Positions 13,101 to 24,044 of a DNA stretch of 64,000 bases are shown here, in pieces. The translations under genes and the position numbers were made by a program. Origin of the DNA: Mesotaenium endlicherianum. Taxonomy: Eukaryota > Streptophyta > Zygnematophyceae > Zygnematales > Mesotaeniaceae. The stretch spans positions 71,002 to 135,001 of the forward strand of contig WELA01006901.1 in assembly GCA_009602735.1 (NCBI GenBank), given 5' to 3'. How positions within the stretch are numbered: the stretch's first letter is position 1; each line of letters starts with the position of its first letter. Under the pieces are notes generated by a model. That model ran no database searches, had not been told where the DNA came from, and saw only the letters and a program-made list of their open reading frames with translations.

Positions 13101-15339
13101 ATGAAGACAGAGGAGATCACAAAATGAGCGCGTATGCGCGTGCAGTCTCACAGCACAACTGCGATATAGTGTGTCGCATGAACCAACAACACTACGCCTG
13201 GGTGAGCAATTCAAGTCTCTTTCCGCATGCAGCACCACCACGACAAACCCAGAGAAAAAAGAGCGACACGCCTCCCCTCCCCCCTCACCCGGCCCCTCCC
13301 CCTCCCCCTCCCCAGCCCCTTCCCCTTCAGGCAAGCAAGTGCGGCAAGCAGAGGCACTGTGTTGGTGCCAAGCTTACTCAGCAGAGGGAGTGAGCATCCT
13401 GTGCCCTAGCCCCTAGCCCCTAGCCCCAGTTTGCACGCCCCCTCGTGCAGGAGTAGCCCGCATGTACGCATGCCCAGGTACCACCTGGCAAGGCCTTGGG
13501 CAGAGGGGGCTGCTACTGCCCACGTAGTGCAGGGCTCTGAAGAAACCAGCCCTGCAAGCCCCTCCCTCAGCCAGCACCTCTTTCCCCCCGCCCCCACCCC
13601 CACCCCCTGGCAGGCCTAGCCCTCCCATGCGAAAGGGCCAACTTCAGAGCTCCTCACGTTCCTCTCAGACCTAAGGCCGTGGCCGTGGCTTTGGAGAAGG
13701 CCCATGGCTGTGGCTATGGCTGTGGCTGTGGCTGTCATTTTGGGTGTAAGTGTGGGTGTGGGTGTGCGTGTGGGCGCGGGGTTGGCTATGGAGAGGTGCA
13801 GCAGGAAGTGTTGGGGGGGGGGCACCTACCCGTTGTTGGCCAGCAGCTGGCCGAACCCAAAGCCCTTCTTGGCCTCCACATTCACGGGGCTGCCAGGCGC
13901 CCTGTGCCCTCTGCTTCCTGCACCCCCCCATGCATCGACAACAAACTGTGTGTTGACACGTGTCTGCGCAGAGGTGGCAGCGGGGACCACTTTCATAGAA
14001 ACTGCTGCTACAGAGCAGGCGGGCATCCCTCGTTCTCTGCCGTGTGCCTCGCTCCGCCAATTTTACCGCTCACACGATGACCGACAGATCCGGCGTCTGT
14101 CCTAGTCAGTCCAAGTGCCTTCCTTCAGAATGGCTCTGCGCAATGACATGACCTTGTTGACCTCGTTGACTACGTTGACATTGTTGACCATGTTGACCTT
14201 TTCTTATGCCTTAGGCAGCAAGCACATGGGTATGACCTGGTATGACCCAACAGAAGGCAAACAGACACTCTCTTTATACAGAGGCCTGAGCAGCTTAACT
14301 GTGTCATCCCGCCTTATTGCGTCCCGTCTCCCGCCTCCTTGTGATTGATGCTGGATTGAAACATGCGGTAAGAGGACCTTAACAGAGCTAAGCCCATCGC
14401 AAACCAGACACTGTGAAGTTTCTTAGCTTAAAAATACGTGCAGAAGCTTCAGATTAAGTATGAGCACAGTGGCTGGAGCTTCTGCTCTTGTTTTTGCATC
14501 TTCTGATTGGCTGGGGACTGGTAGCATGAGGGAAGGAGAAGGAGGAGACAAAGTATGACAGGTGACTTGCAAGAGTGCCTCAGACAGGTGGAAGGCTGCC
14601 CTGCCCAGCAAAAGCCCGTGAATGGCGTCGGAGTGCGTCTATCCATGCACCTTTTGGCTTTTCCTTTCGTGCTTCTTTGACGTGACCCACTCGTTTCAAG
14701 ATCCACTTTAGGTGGAGTCAATACACTACACTACTGTGATGAAGATGCGTAAGAAGTAGTAGTGGACTCGCAATAACCCATACTGAAGCCCACGACTAGG
14801 AGGGGCCAGCATATCCCAACACAGAGTGCGAATGATGAAGTAACTAGGGAAACCAGATAGCGTCTGCTTCAAGAAAATAAAGTCCCGATTCTGAACGTCC
14901 ACGTTGAGAATACGAACAACAGTGGTCGGTGTACATGTCATGCTGCTGAGCTGTAACTTATCATCACGCCAGTCAGCTCCCTCTCATACGCTACAAAACA
15001 AGACATACCCAAAGCTCACACAACCAAGGTACTCATAAAATAACGGATTAAGTGCGCAACAACGTTCAAGATCGTGCTAAAGCAGAGTGGGCACAACTAA
15101 GCTCTACCTCCATCTTCAGACGGCCGAGTCTGTGTCTGGAATCCAAACTGCTCTCCAAGCCACGCTAGCTTTGAGCTCCCGAAGAAAGACGAGTGTGCTC
15201 TCTGAGTCCCGAAGGAGATTGATTGACGAGGCAGGAATTGGGCAACTGGCTTTCTAAGGCACGTTCTAGCTAGACCATATGAGGGGCTGCTGGTAAATTG
15301 CAAAGAAGCCCCACACAAAGCAGTTGTGGAGACCGCCAT
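5734..15339 (-). CDS. Organellar methionine aminopeptidase, type I (MAP1B/C/D-like)
   Basis: Ten exons on the minus strand: 15108-15339, 13830-13917 (or to 14007), 12224-12458, 11199-11360, 10701-10742, 10388-10459, 7647-7726, 6697-6794, 6273-6320 and 5734-5876. All have GT-AG junctions and compatible phases and give about 399 (or 429) residues. The enzyme removes the initiator methionine from nascent organellar proteins. All five metal ligands of the family are visible: Asp in INIDVTVY, Asp in GYHGDTSA, His in FVGHGVG, Glu in TFTIEPML and Glu in AQFEHTLL. The substrate-side signature [18 protein letters not shown] is intact. Exon 1 ([15 protein letters not shown]...) is rich in Ser, Arg and hydroxylated residues with no acids near the start, like a plastid or dual transit peptide, and its ATG lies in GCCATGGCG. 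The next exon carries [10 protein letters not shown], typical of the mature end after a transit peptide. The start of exon 2 is the least certain boundary. Introns are CA-, GA- and G-rich. Confidence 0.9.
6961..7097. other. Assembly gap in an aminopeptidase intron
   Basis: 137 unknown bases follow a G10 run and precede a (GA)n tract at 7098-7142. The gap lies in the intron between the exons at 6697-6794 and 7647-7726, so no coding exon is interrupted. Confidence 0.95.
7098..7142 (+). repeat. (GA)n microsatellite
   Basis: About 22 uninterrupted GA units directly after the gap. On the opposite strand it would read as a long Leu-Ser frame, which is an artefact of the repeat. Confidence 0.95.
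7653..9813. repeat. Perfect 1,080-bp tandem duplication joined by a single N
   Basis: Bases 7653-8732 and 8734-9813 appear identical at every place compared, offset 1,081, separated only by the N at 8733. The unit carries most of one aminopeptidase exon. The copies show no divergence even in intron sequence, and the joint is an N. Both facts point to an assembly join of overlapping sequences rather than a biological duplication. Confidence 0.9.
8734..8807 (-). pseudogene. Duplicate, truncated copy of the aminopeptidase exon at 7647-7726
   Basis: This copy encodes the same [16 protein letters not shown] segment. It breaks at the N before the last two codons and the donor site, so it has no 5' splice site. 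Including it would duplicate part of the catalytic domain and break the frame. It is most likely an assembly artefact and should be left out of the gene model. Confidence 0.85.
11459..11524. repeat. Alternating purine-pyrimidine tract (CA)n(CG)n
   Basis: About 65 bases of almost uninterrupted CA/CG alternation, ending in a pure CG block (about 11504-11522). It lies in the aminopeptidase intron just upstream, in transcript sense, of the exon 11199-11360. Such sequence can adopt Z-DNA. Confidence 0.85.
12057..12088. repeat. C22-G10 homopolymer junction
   Basis: Twenty-two C are followed immediately by ten G, within an aminopeptidase intron. A poly-C tract abutting a poly-G tract is rare in real genomes. 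It resembles the G-runs that flank the N gaps in this window, so an unflagged assembly join is likely. Confidence 0.7.
12664..12834 (+). repeat. LTR fragment (3' part), family L1, in an intron
   Basis: This stretch matches the last part of the LTR at 1-503 (shared core CCATAAAGATTACTTGCTGA) and ends at the same TTCA terminus. It lies in the aminopeptidase intron between 12458 and 13830, opposite to the gene. Only about 170 bases of the LTR remain. Confidence 0.8.
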
Positions 15340-15904
15340 GGCAGCTACTACGAGGAGACGCACTTCAGCGCGTGCCCTGTATTAGCTTCTTAAGTCAGAA
15401 GGAGCCCTGCGAAAGAGATGCTACGACTATATACTGCGTGCTGCTGTCCTCTCGTCGTGTTCCAATTCGTGTTTCAGTTCGTGTCGTGCTGCGTGCGGTG
15501 CGAACTTCGAGAATTTAGCGATCTGTTTCGCAATGATCGTGGGAAGTCTGGTCTTAGCTGGGTCTTCCACAACCTGGCGCTTCGCTGCTTAACAGCACGC
15601 GGTGTGCAGAGACGGGTATGCGTACATGTATGCTCACGCCTGACTCCTCATATATCATACATTCCGTAGTGGTATAGCCAGATTGTTGTATCCTGCTCTC
15701 TTCTTGGGCAGTGAATATACCGCGTAGCAGCACACAGGGTGGATGCAAATAAGAGTCCAGTAAGCTGACAGGGCACATCGTTTGCATGAAACAGAGAACG
15801 TGGATTGCTGCACTTTCCTTTTTCTCCTGTACATAATGATGCGAGAGAGAGTAGCTAATCTACTTAGGTAGTTCCCGTTAGTGGCTGACTTTCACCAGCA
15901 GATC
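15340..15904. promoter_or_regulatory. Shared 5' region of aminopeptidase (-) and PEN-2 (+)
   Basis: 565 bases separate the two start codons, which face away from each other, so both promoters and 5' leaders must lie here. A TATA-like element is not obvious. The assignment rests on gene geometry alone. Confidence 0.5.
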
Positions 15905-16762
15905 ATGTCCATCCCTCCTGACCTGGCAACCACTAACTTTCTCACAATAGATGGTGACATAGGACTTTCAGATGAGGAGGCCAGAAAACTGGCCCGCAAC
16001 TTCTTTTATGGCGGCTTTCTCGCCTTACCTTGGTTGTGGTTTGTCAACTGCTACTTCTTTTGGCCAGTGCTCAGACATAACGGTGACTCTGTCATTCGCT
16101 CATGTACGGACTTCTTTCCTTTTCCATCAACTTATTGTAGACATCTGTCACTAGTTGCCAACGAGACAGGACAGTGGTGTTGGTCAACACTGTAGCGGAC
16201 CAATCAAACGTAGATTGGGACATGGGCATGTGTGATGCCCACGGATCAGTCTCAAACATAGAAGCAATATTTCCAGCTCTTAGAAGGCTTTGTAGCCGAG
16301 AGCACGTGGAGCTAGCTCTGCTGAAGGGCAAGCAATGAAGCATTGATATTCTAGGCTGGGAGTGTGACATGGAGAGCTTGGTAGTGTGACATCCCCTGGT
16401 TTGTTGCACTGTAGTTCCAACGAAAGACATGTGAGTCAGTTCATTGACTGGCTTGGGAAGTTGGCACTTCCTGCATCACGTCAAATAATACGTCTCCAGA
16501 AATACTCTGCAGGAGGTAGAGTGATTGATGGGACAACTTTGCTCTTACATTGTCAGCCTCACTAACGGATTTCCAAGTGACATGTGCAGATGTAGTGAGG
16601 TCGGGCATCGGCTTCCTTCTCTTCACAGTAGTGCTGCTTCCCTGGGCTCTGACATTCATGATTGGCGGAGAAAAGGTCATTGGGGCGTCGTGGAAGAACC
16701 TGGCAGTCTACGACGTGGCAGACAAACTAGAAATGTGGCTGGACCTTGCAGGTGCTGGCTAA
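15905..16762 (+). CDS. PEN2: Gamma-secretase subunit PEN-2
   Basis: Two exons, 15905-16082 and 16557-16762, encode 127 residues. The intron is phase 1 (AACG|GTGACT ... TTGTCAG|CC). PEN-2 is the small subunit that activates presenilin in the intramembrane aspartyl protease gamma-secretase. The signature ARNFFYGGFLALPWLWFVN (first hydrophobic segment, about residues 29-47) followed by CYFFWPVLRHN matches the family. The second exon gives DVVRSGIGFLL, a second membrane span, and the plant-type tail MIGGEKVIGASWKNLAVYDV, ending in TAA. The length is slightly above the roughly 100 residues of animal PEN-2 because of an extended N-terminus. I use the ATG at 15905; the frame is open a little further upstream but only with a GTG. 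A second possible acceptor at GTGCAG|AT would remove about 11 residues from the loop. Confidence 0.88.
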
Positions 16763-17983
16763 GCTTTTGCTCTGTGTGATTGTTTGTGTGCCAATAATCT
16801 CTGATGACGTGGACGAGGTGGTGCCACTGGCCAGTCAAGGAGGGAGCTGCTTAATCTTTGTTCATGTCGAGGAAATGAAGCGCAAAGAAGGGTGCTGTGC
16901 AGAGAGTAGAATAAACGCAGCTGCAGCGAGACCAGCCTCTCTGCTCCCTCCCTTCCCCCTCCATGGGGGGCGCACCTCTGTCGTTGGCAATAGCTATGGA
17001 GTTCTATAAAGCCCATGCCACTGTGGTTGTCCTCATACCTGCCCGATTCAAACGTGGTCTCTTGGAACTTTTCGTCGCCGAGTATCTTGCTGCCGGGGAG
17101 TCATGGTAGTGCAGCCACTCCTGGCAAAAGCCACTGCCTTGTGGACATTCCAGCACGAATTGCTAAAAGGTTGCTGATGCCGAGTCTAAATTGCCAAAAA
17201 TTGCTCTGAAAGACATCAAAGTCCATAGAAGGGCCCTATGTTCGTTGCGTCGGTACTTATTGAGCATGATAATGAACTTTGGGTGAGTGTCATAAATGCT
17301 ACCAGGTGAAAATGAAGCATTGCAATTTCCGATCGTGTGGGAGGAGCTAGAAAGTGAGTTATGATGTCAAGCTTACATCCAGTGCAAGCATATACCCTAA
17401 GTGACTCTTTTTGAAACGAACGCTCAGTAGAGCTGTCCCCAGTATACGCACTTCAGAAACAGACGTCCAGCACCTGGAAGGAAGGCTAATGTAAATTATT
17501 ATCATCTGGAACAGTCGATAGTAATCTTTTGACAAGCTGTAGCTGCTCCTGTTACCCTACACCTTCATCATTTTGTGTGCGCTCTTCCACAAGCCTGCAT
17601 CAAACCGGCCGTTCCTCTCTGACATCTTCTATAAAGCATGCACAGTATGGCTTGCTTCAGCTGCTTCAGAGCCTGAGAACCGTGCATGCTGCATAGGCTA
17701 GTACTTTGGTTTCTCTCACCAGAAAGTATCGGATGAAGGGGAAGATGCCACTGCCAGCACATTGAGGGCATAAACTCGAATCATACTTCTTGAGATATAC
17801 TTCGACCCCTTGACAATGCTCCCTTAATGCCGAGCAAAGCAACAATCTTGTACCCTTTGTGACTGCAGCTCAATGAATGCAAGAGTTGCCACCAGGAAGC
17901 AGATGCGTGCAATCGTTCCTCGGATTGGTCAATAAATAATGGCGTGCAACTGACTGCACGTCGATTATCGTCAACAACTGTGG
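16763..17983. other. Convergent intergenic region between PEN-2 and ALMT
   Basis: The 3' ends of PEN-2 (+) and the ALMT gene (-) face each other here. It should hold both 3' UTRs. No coding feature was recognised. Confidence 0.5.
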
Positions 17984-19733
17984 TCACCTGACACGCACTT
18001 CTATGGTGGGCAAGACAGCGCCCGTGCAGCTGTCATCTACACCATCAGCGTGGGGCGCTGCTCCCTCGAAGTGCGCCTCCCTGGCAAGCTGCTCAGTGGC
18101 CTCCACAACAAACTTCATCTTGGCCACGAGCTCGAGCAACGTCGACGAAAACTTGAGGAGAGAGAGCGCAGATATGCGCTCCACAGTGCCCTCCCACTGG
18201 CGGCCCATGGACTCCTGGCGCATGATGAAGTCGTGCTTCCACTCCTCCTGGCCACTGCTCGTCCCCGAACCCTTCTTGGACGAAGCTGGACCGTCGGTTC
18301 CAAGCCTGCCGCACACCGGCAAACTGCAGGCGTTGAGAAGCCTCCTCCCCTCATGCCCAGGTTTGGCATAGACGCGGAAACGGAGGCAGAAGCGCAATGC
18401 TCTGGACGCTTATTTATGCAGAACTCGTGCATAATTCATGTGGAATAGAACGATGTTTGTTGCGGAGTAGAACACTATGATGGAAATGGAGAAAAGAGGT
18501 CAAAGCAAGCACGTTGTGGTACGTCCAGAAGAAAGAAGCAGAAGACACAACAAGCAGCTTGCCACACTTCTTCCCATCGGCAGCGCAAGAAACATCAGCC
18601 AGGGTGTACGGTGCCCCCTCCCTTTGAAAGTCCCCACCTGACACCAAGTGGAGGTTTTCCGGCGGCCGCCGCCGAGCCCTGCGATGCATCGCTGATGGTG
18701 TCGTCCAGTCGTCTCCTCCAGCCGCCGTCAGAATCTCCCCGATGATCTCCATTGCTGCCCGTCAGCCCCCCATTAACCGAGCCATCTTTCCGTCCACCGT
18801 CATCTCGCCTCTCCCCGCTTCCAGAACCGCCGCTTCTGGAGTTGCCAGCAGCGCCACCTGTCCCTTCCGGCTGGCCTTCGGCGGCGGTGGCTGCCTTCAG
18901 GTACCCCCGCAGCGAGGCTTCCGAGTCGGAGCTCGTCAGCTGTTGATCGGGGGTATCGGCGGACACCAACCTCTCGGGGCCCTCGGGGACAGTGAGGAGC
19001 TCGCGGAACACGGACGCTCCCCTGGGGGGGCTGCTGCGGGGGCTGCTGCGGGGGCTGATGCGGGGGCTCTGGCTCAGGCTCAGATTTGCGATCAAACGGT
19101 CGGGAGGCGGCGCCGCGGAGGCGTCGTAGCTGAACTGGAAGGGCGAAATCACGCCCGCGTGCGCCTTGGCGACGCCCAGGATGGCCGACAGGTTCTTGCA
19201 GATCTTGTGCTGGAGGACGAGCGCGGCCTCCTCCGCGGTGCGCAGGATGGGGCCGCAGTCGACCCAGCGCAAAGTCTCCATACCTGTCCCCAGAGCCTTG
19301 AGCGCCCTACCAGAGCACCACCCTCCTCCTCCCCCATCCCAGCCCCGGCAACTCCTTCACATCTCAGCGCGCGCACAGACACGCCTCACCAGAGGGGCAG
19401 ATCTTAGCACGGAGGAACTTGCATCCCTGCAGCTCCGGCTGATGGGCAAGGGTTGGGACGGACCAGAGGCACCTACAGGGCCCGAGAAGAAAAAACAAAG
19501 CACCAAGAAAGCAGAGGGGAAGAGAAGAGAAACAAGAATAGAGTCCACCGAGCAATGGACTGATGGGGCGATGCAGGTGAGCACGTGGGGCATTCCGTGA
19601 GCCGTATAAAGAGATATGCACAATGGGCTGCCCTGCCCACGATCCTATGCTTTGGGCACCGTGTGGCAACGCCAACGTCATCCTGGCACCTCTGCACCTC
19701 TGCAGGGGGCTCCCTGTATGTGTGCGTGTGTGC

Positions 19734-19792
<59 letters not shown>

Positions 19793-22700
19793 GCGTCCAG
19801 TATGGGCTTAGGGCCTGAGGCCAGGGCAGGAGGAGCTCTGCAGAGGCGTAGATTGCCATAGAATATGAAGCACGAGTTTTGTGCTCACCTCGCGCACTCT
19901 CGTCCAATGATGCCCATCTCTGTGGTCAGCATGAGCCTGAGGCGCACGGGGGCCTGAATCTCTGCCCGCAGGCACGTGTCCAGGGCAATGATGTCATACA
20001 CTGCGTACCGCAAGTTGTCCGTGATATCATCATACAGGTGCCATGGATAACCGTAGAAGAATTTGCCATGGCACGGCTCGAACGGGACCGCTGCCAGCTG
20101 TCGCCCTCCCCACGCGCCCCCGCACAAGCACCACCCAAGCAGCAGCTTCAGTCACACAGAGATTGTCACTCACGCGCCGGCCACCTGGAGAAAACACCCG
20201 CCAGTCTGGCCCAAAGGAAGGCCATCAGTTGTCCACACGAGAATCACCGCGGTGCCAAATGAGGTCACCACGAGCCATAGATGCATACTCTCACACGCAC
20301 ATTTTTATGTTTCAGAAACAGGCAGGCCCTGAGAGAACAGGCTCTCGCCAGGAGCAGGCCAGCAGGCGGGGCTCGCCTCCCTCTGCCCTGCTGTAGCAAT
20401 CAGTGCACCACATGTAGCGGGCTGCAGACAGAGGCGAGAGCGAGTCGGCGCGTCACTCACGTGCTTATCCACCTCAGCATCGCTCATGACCACCTGATGG
20501 TACAGGCTGGGCACGGAGTTGTCGCCCTTGCGGCGCCCACTGAAGAGGTCCGGCACCTGGGGCAGAACTGAGCCCTTCTCATACTCCTCTATGCATCTGC
20601 ACACAGACAAGCACAACATACTCGTACAATAATGGTCATGTGTCAGCCCAAGGCGAGTACTAGGCTGGCCCCACGCCCCTTCCCCTCTTATTTCCACACC
20701 CACCCCGGCCCCTGCTGGCACACCCTCAACCCTACCACAGCCCTTGCTCCTGCCCAGCAAGGTCATCACAGGGAAAAAGAGACCGCAAGCCATCAACCGT
20801 TGGCAGCTTATGGCGACTTATATCTCTCTGCTTGAGAACCAACTCTTTGACGCCGGTCTCGAGAAAGCTCTTGAGAACCACCATGGAAGCATGGAAGCAT
20901 CTCATGTCCATCGGCAGATATGCTTCAACAGAGTGCCGTTTCTTATTTGTCCAGGGGAAGTGGAGGGAGAGCGAGGGAGGGGGGAAGGGGGNNNNNNNNN
21001 NNNNNNNNNNNNNNNNNNNNNNNNNNNNNNNNNNNNNNNNNNNNNNNNNNNNNNNNNNNNNNNNNGGGGAGGGGGGAGGAGGAGCGGGGGGAGATGAGAG
21101 AGCACAAGACGCGAGGAGGCGGCAGCTCAAACCTCTCTAGGACGTTGGCAGCCGAGTGGAAGTTCTTGGAGACAAGGGTGTGCAAGGCATCGCCCGCGTA
21201 CGCGGGCTTGAATGCAAGTTGGACCATGTTGGCCACCATGAAGCCCAGGAGGATCATGAGGAAGCGCAGCAGGGGCGTGATGATCTTCTCCTCGTTCTGG
21301 TAGCCCGTGATGATGAGGATATGGAACGTCAGCATGGAGATGACAAACGCGTAGTTCCACCTGTGCAAGCGTGACTCGCTACTACTGCGTCAGACGTTTC
21401 TTGCTACTCAGCCTATCAACCACGCCACAAACAACAGTATGAGAATGTTGCCTGAGAACAACCAATCAGTGCTTGCTCACGTTTGTTCTTGCAAGTCGAG
21501 GTGGGGGAATGATCAAATGGCCAAGCAGGTGGCACGTGCATCGCTCCTTTGCTTGTCCTGATTGTTTTTTAAAAACTGGATTTAGAGTATACACATCTTG
21601 TCAGGATAAAGTATCTCCTTGCATAAAAGTAGAGCACACCACAAAAAAACAGTTTACACATGATGTTTTCATATGCGACACCTGGGCATCTCAACATAGC
21701 TTACATGAGGGCCTGAAAGCTATGTCATTCTTACCTGTCTTTGAAGGGTGGCCGATATTTATAGAAGGTGAGAATGACGCTCGACACAAAGACACATATG
21801 AGCACAAAGTATGGGTGGAAAATTCCAGACAGAGGAGCTATGTGGTTGATCCCAACAGCCAATATGCCAGCCGCAAGAGTCCCCAGCACTCTGTTTATGC
21901 CCTTACTGCAACCCCGTAACATACACACTTCGTTACAGTCAGTCCTGTGGCCCACCTGCTATTGCTTTGCTGGACAATGCCTCTCCTGCAGCCTGACATC
22001 AAGGCGAAAATCCAGGAGGCTTTATCCAAAATCTGGACAAGGTGGAAGCATAATTGGCAGATGACCTTGCTGTATGAGATGGTTATGAATCAGGAAGCCA
22101 TCAAAATAGTAATATAAGCTGCTTCAGAGACAAGGGCAAGATCTGCACACGGTCCAGCTTTATCTGAAATGCTGACATTGAGTTATCAGTGATACCCATG
22201 CTCCTTAATGTTGCACTATAGAGGGGAAGTGGTCGCAGCAAGCCATACCTCAATGCAGCCCCCACGTTACTTTCGAATGTCATATCGACAGTGGCCAAGG
22301 CCCACAATCCCATACTGCTGAAAGAGTCATAAGGTTCTGGCTGAACACACAAGATGGACACCAGAAGTGCTGCAATGCCAGCCTTGACAGAAAGTACAGC
22401 ATACTTGGGATCGGAACCAATTTGCTGCTTTATTGACTGAGCCCAGCTTTTTATTGAAGCCCCCGCTGCCTGCAGGGCCTTCCATGGCAATGAGAAGAAA
22501 GCTCCCACTGCAGATAAACAAGTGAATCACGTGAGCACATTGATACACTACTCCCACCTAGACACTTGATATGTTACAACGTCATACGTGCACGTCGTGA
22601 TGTGACCATGATATGAACACCAAAGTCTGCAGGTCTTTTCTTGAATGTTCAAGTTTCTTTAAGGTCCTCCTTGTAGCTTCGGGCTGAAAGGAGTTAGCAA

Positions 22701-23120
22701 CTGAAGTACGAATATGACAATAACAGTACCTCCAGGATGAGTTGGAACATGAGAAGAGAGCTGAATGGCGGCAGCAGCAGGAGCCCCTGGTCTCCTTACA
22801 CTGTTGCTTCTCAGTTTCTGAAAAATGAGCTGCCGAGACTCCGCATCTGACTCGTCAAATTCCAAGTCAACCTCTTCTGCGACAGTATCACGGCCACTCA
22901 GCACTGTTAAAGAGTCTGTATCCTTCCGTTCAATAGTGTTATCAAGGCCAAATCCAAGTCCTGCTTCGTCACTCCGAACTCCTGACTGAATATCATCAAA
23001 CAAAGGCTGATGGTGACTTGCACTATCTTCCTCAAACTTATATGCCGATTTCCCAGCTCCCACATTAGCCTCCGAAAAATGTGATGCAGCCAACAATGGT
23101 GTCTCTATTCCTCTGTCCAT
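17984..23120 (-). CDS. ALMT-family anion channel (aluminium-activated malate transporter type)
   Basis: Nine exons on the minus strand: 22730-23120, 22249-22507, 21735-21905, 21133-21360, 20461-20596, 19889-20097, 19390-19426, 18638-19275 and 17984-18305. Phases close on a TGA and give 796 residues. ALMTs are plasma-membrane or vacuolar channels for malate and other anions. Residues 1-130 are an acidic cytosolic N-terminus. Membrane spans lie in exons 2-4 (about residues 145-330), including GLWALATVDMTFESNVGAAL and KGINRVLGTLAAGIL. The diagnostic PAYAGDALHTLVSKNF follows the last span, then CIEEYEKGS and the conserved WEP-region equivalent FEPCHGKF, where the usual Trp is Phe. The C-terminal helix SSTLLELVAKMKFVVEATEQ matches the family end. 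Between them exon 8 adds about 170 residues rich in Ser, Gly and SPR repeats, absent from typical ALMTs and likely disordered. The acceptors of the 37-bp exon and exon 8 are less certain than the rest. Confidence 0.88.
19721..19790 (+). repeat. (TG)n(AG)n compound microsatellite
   Basis: Some 13 TG units run into about 22 AG units. It lies in the ALMT intron between the exons 19390-19426 and 19889-20097. Confidence 0.9.
20992..21065. other. Assembly gap in an ALMT intron
   Basis: 74 unknown bases flanked on both sides by G-rich sequence, between the exons 20461-20596 and 21133-21360. No exon appears to be lost, since the flanking exons join in phase (AG|A, Arg). Confidence 0.95.
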
Positions 23121-24044
23121 TGAATAGTACTCCAGCTCGTATAAACTATGACGTCCTTATAAAAAGTTTGAAAGGAATATGTATGAGATATGAAGCAGTC
23201 GCCTATACTACAATTAGCCACCATGCATCGTGTACGTTAAGACATTTAAAAGGGTGTCAAATCTCGCAAATAAAGCACCTCACCAACTGGTGTGAGTCCA
23301 TCGTTTTCGTTAGATCGAGATAAGAGCAACAGGTCAGCGACGACACAATAGTTGCTCAAAGGATCGGGAACATCCTGATCTTTGCTTCATGCAAGTCTGC
23401 TTCGGACTGAGAAGGAGCCTGAGAAGCAGTGTACAACCTTGTCCTGCTCGAAGTAAAGGCAAGCTATCGTCGGAATCCGAACTTTGAAAAGCTGGACATC
23501 CACTTTTTATATGACAACAATCTGTATATCAGAAATTATGGCGCAGGAAAAGCTGGAAAATGCTGGAAAATGCTGGCAAATACTAAAAATGCTGGCGAAT
23601 GCTATGGTAAGAAGTAATAAACAATTGGAGCAGTCATGTGACGACCAAGTGTCATGTTGACGCATTCCATCCCAATGTCGCGGTCATTGACTCAATTGGG
23701 TCAATTCCGGCTCAGGTGCACTTTGGGCTCAAAGAAGCAAAGCCAGAGCCCATGCAAAGTTCCCGCCTCGTTTAGCCCGTGTAATTTCAATTTCCTGACG
23801 CGAACTAGAAAGAATGTCAACCCAAACTGGCAGACAACCTCAAGGTGCCTCAAGGCCTCGAGTTTGCTACTTACTCACGAGAAGATGATTGAATGAGTGC
23901 AATTAGCCGAACTCCTTGCTATGGGGGGCATGAGTATGTAGTATTTTAGTTCTCTATCACATGTGAGATGATGACAATAGTCTGAAGTTTTGAAATTTCT
24001 GCAGCGTATCCTGACGACCGAGAAAATTTAGCGCTATTGTCAAC
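23121..24044. promoter_or_regulatory. Shared 5' region of ALMT (-) and PWWP-SCC3 (+)
   Basis: 924 bases between two divergent start codons. A run of short GAAAA/GCTGG repeats occurs around 23547-23605 (AAAGCTGGAAAATGCTGG). No core promoter motif stands out. Confidence 0.45.

Noticed and set aside
15881-15904. Earlier GTG start for PEN-2
   Set aside because: Nuclear genes normally start at ATG; the ATG at 15905 gives the expected PEN-2 with a modest N-terminal extension.
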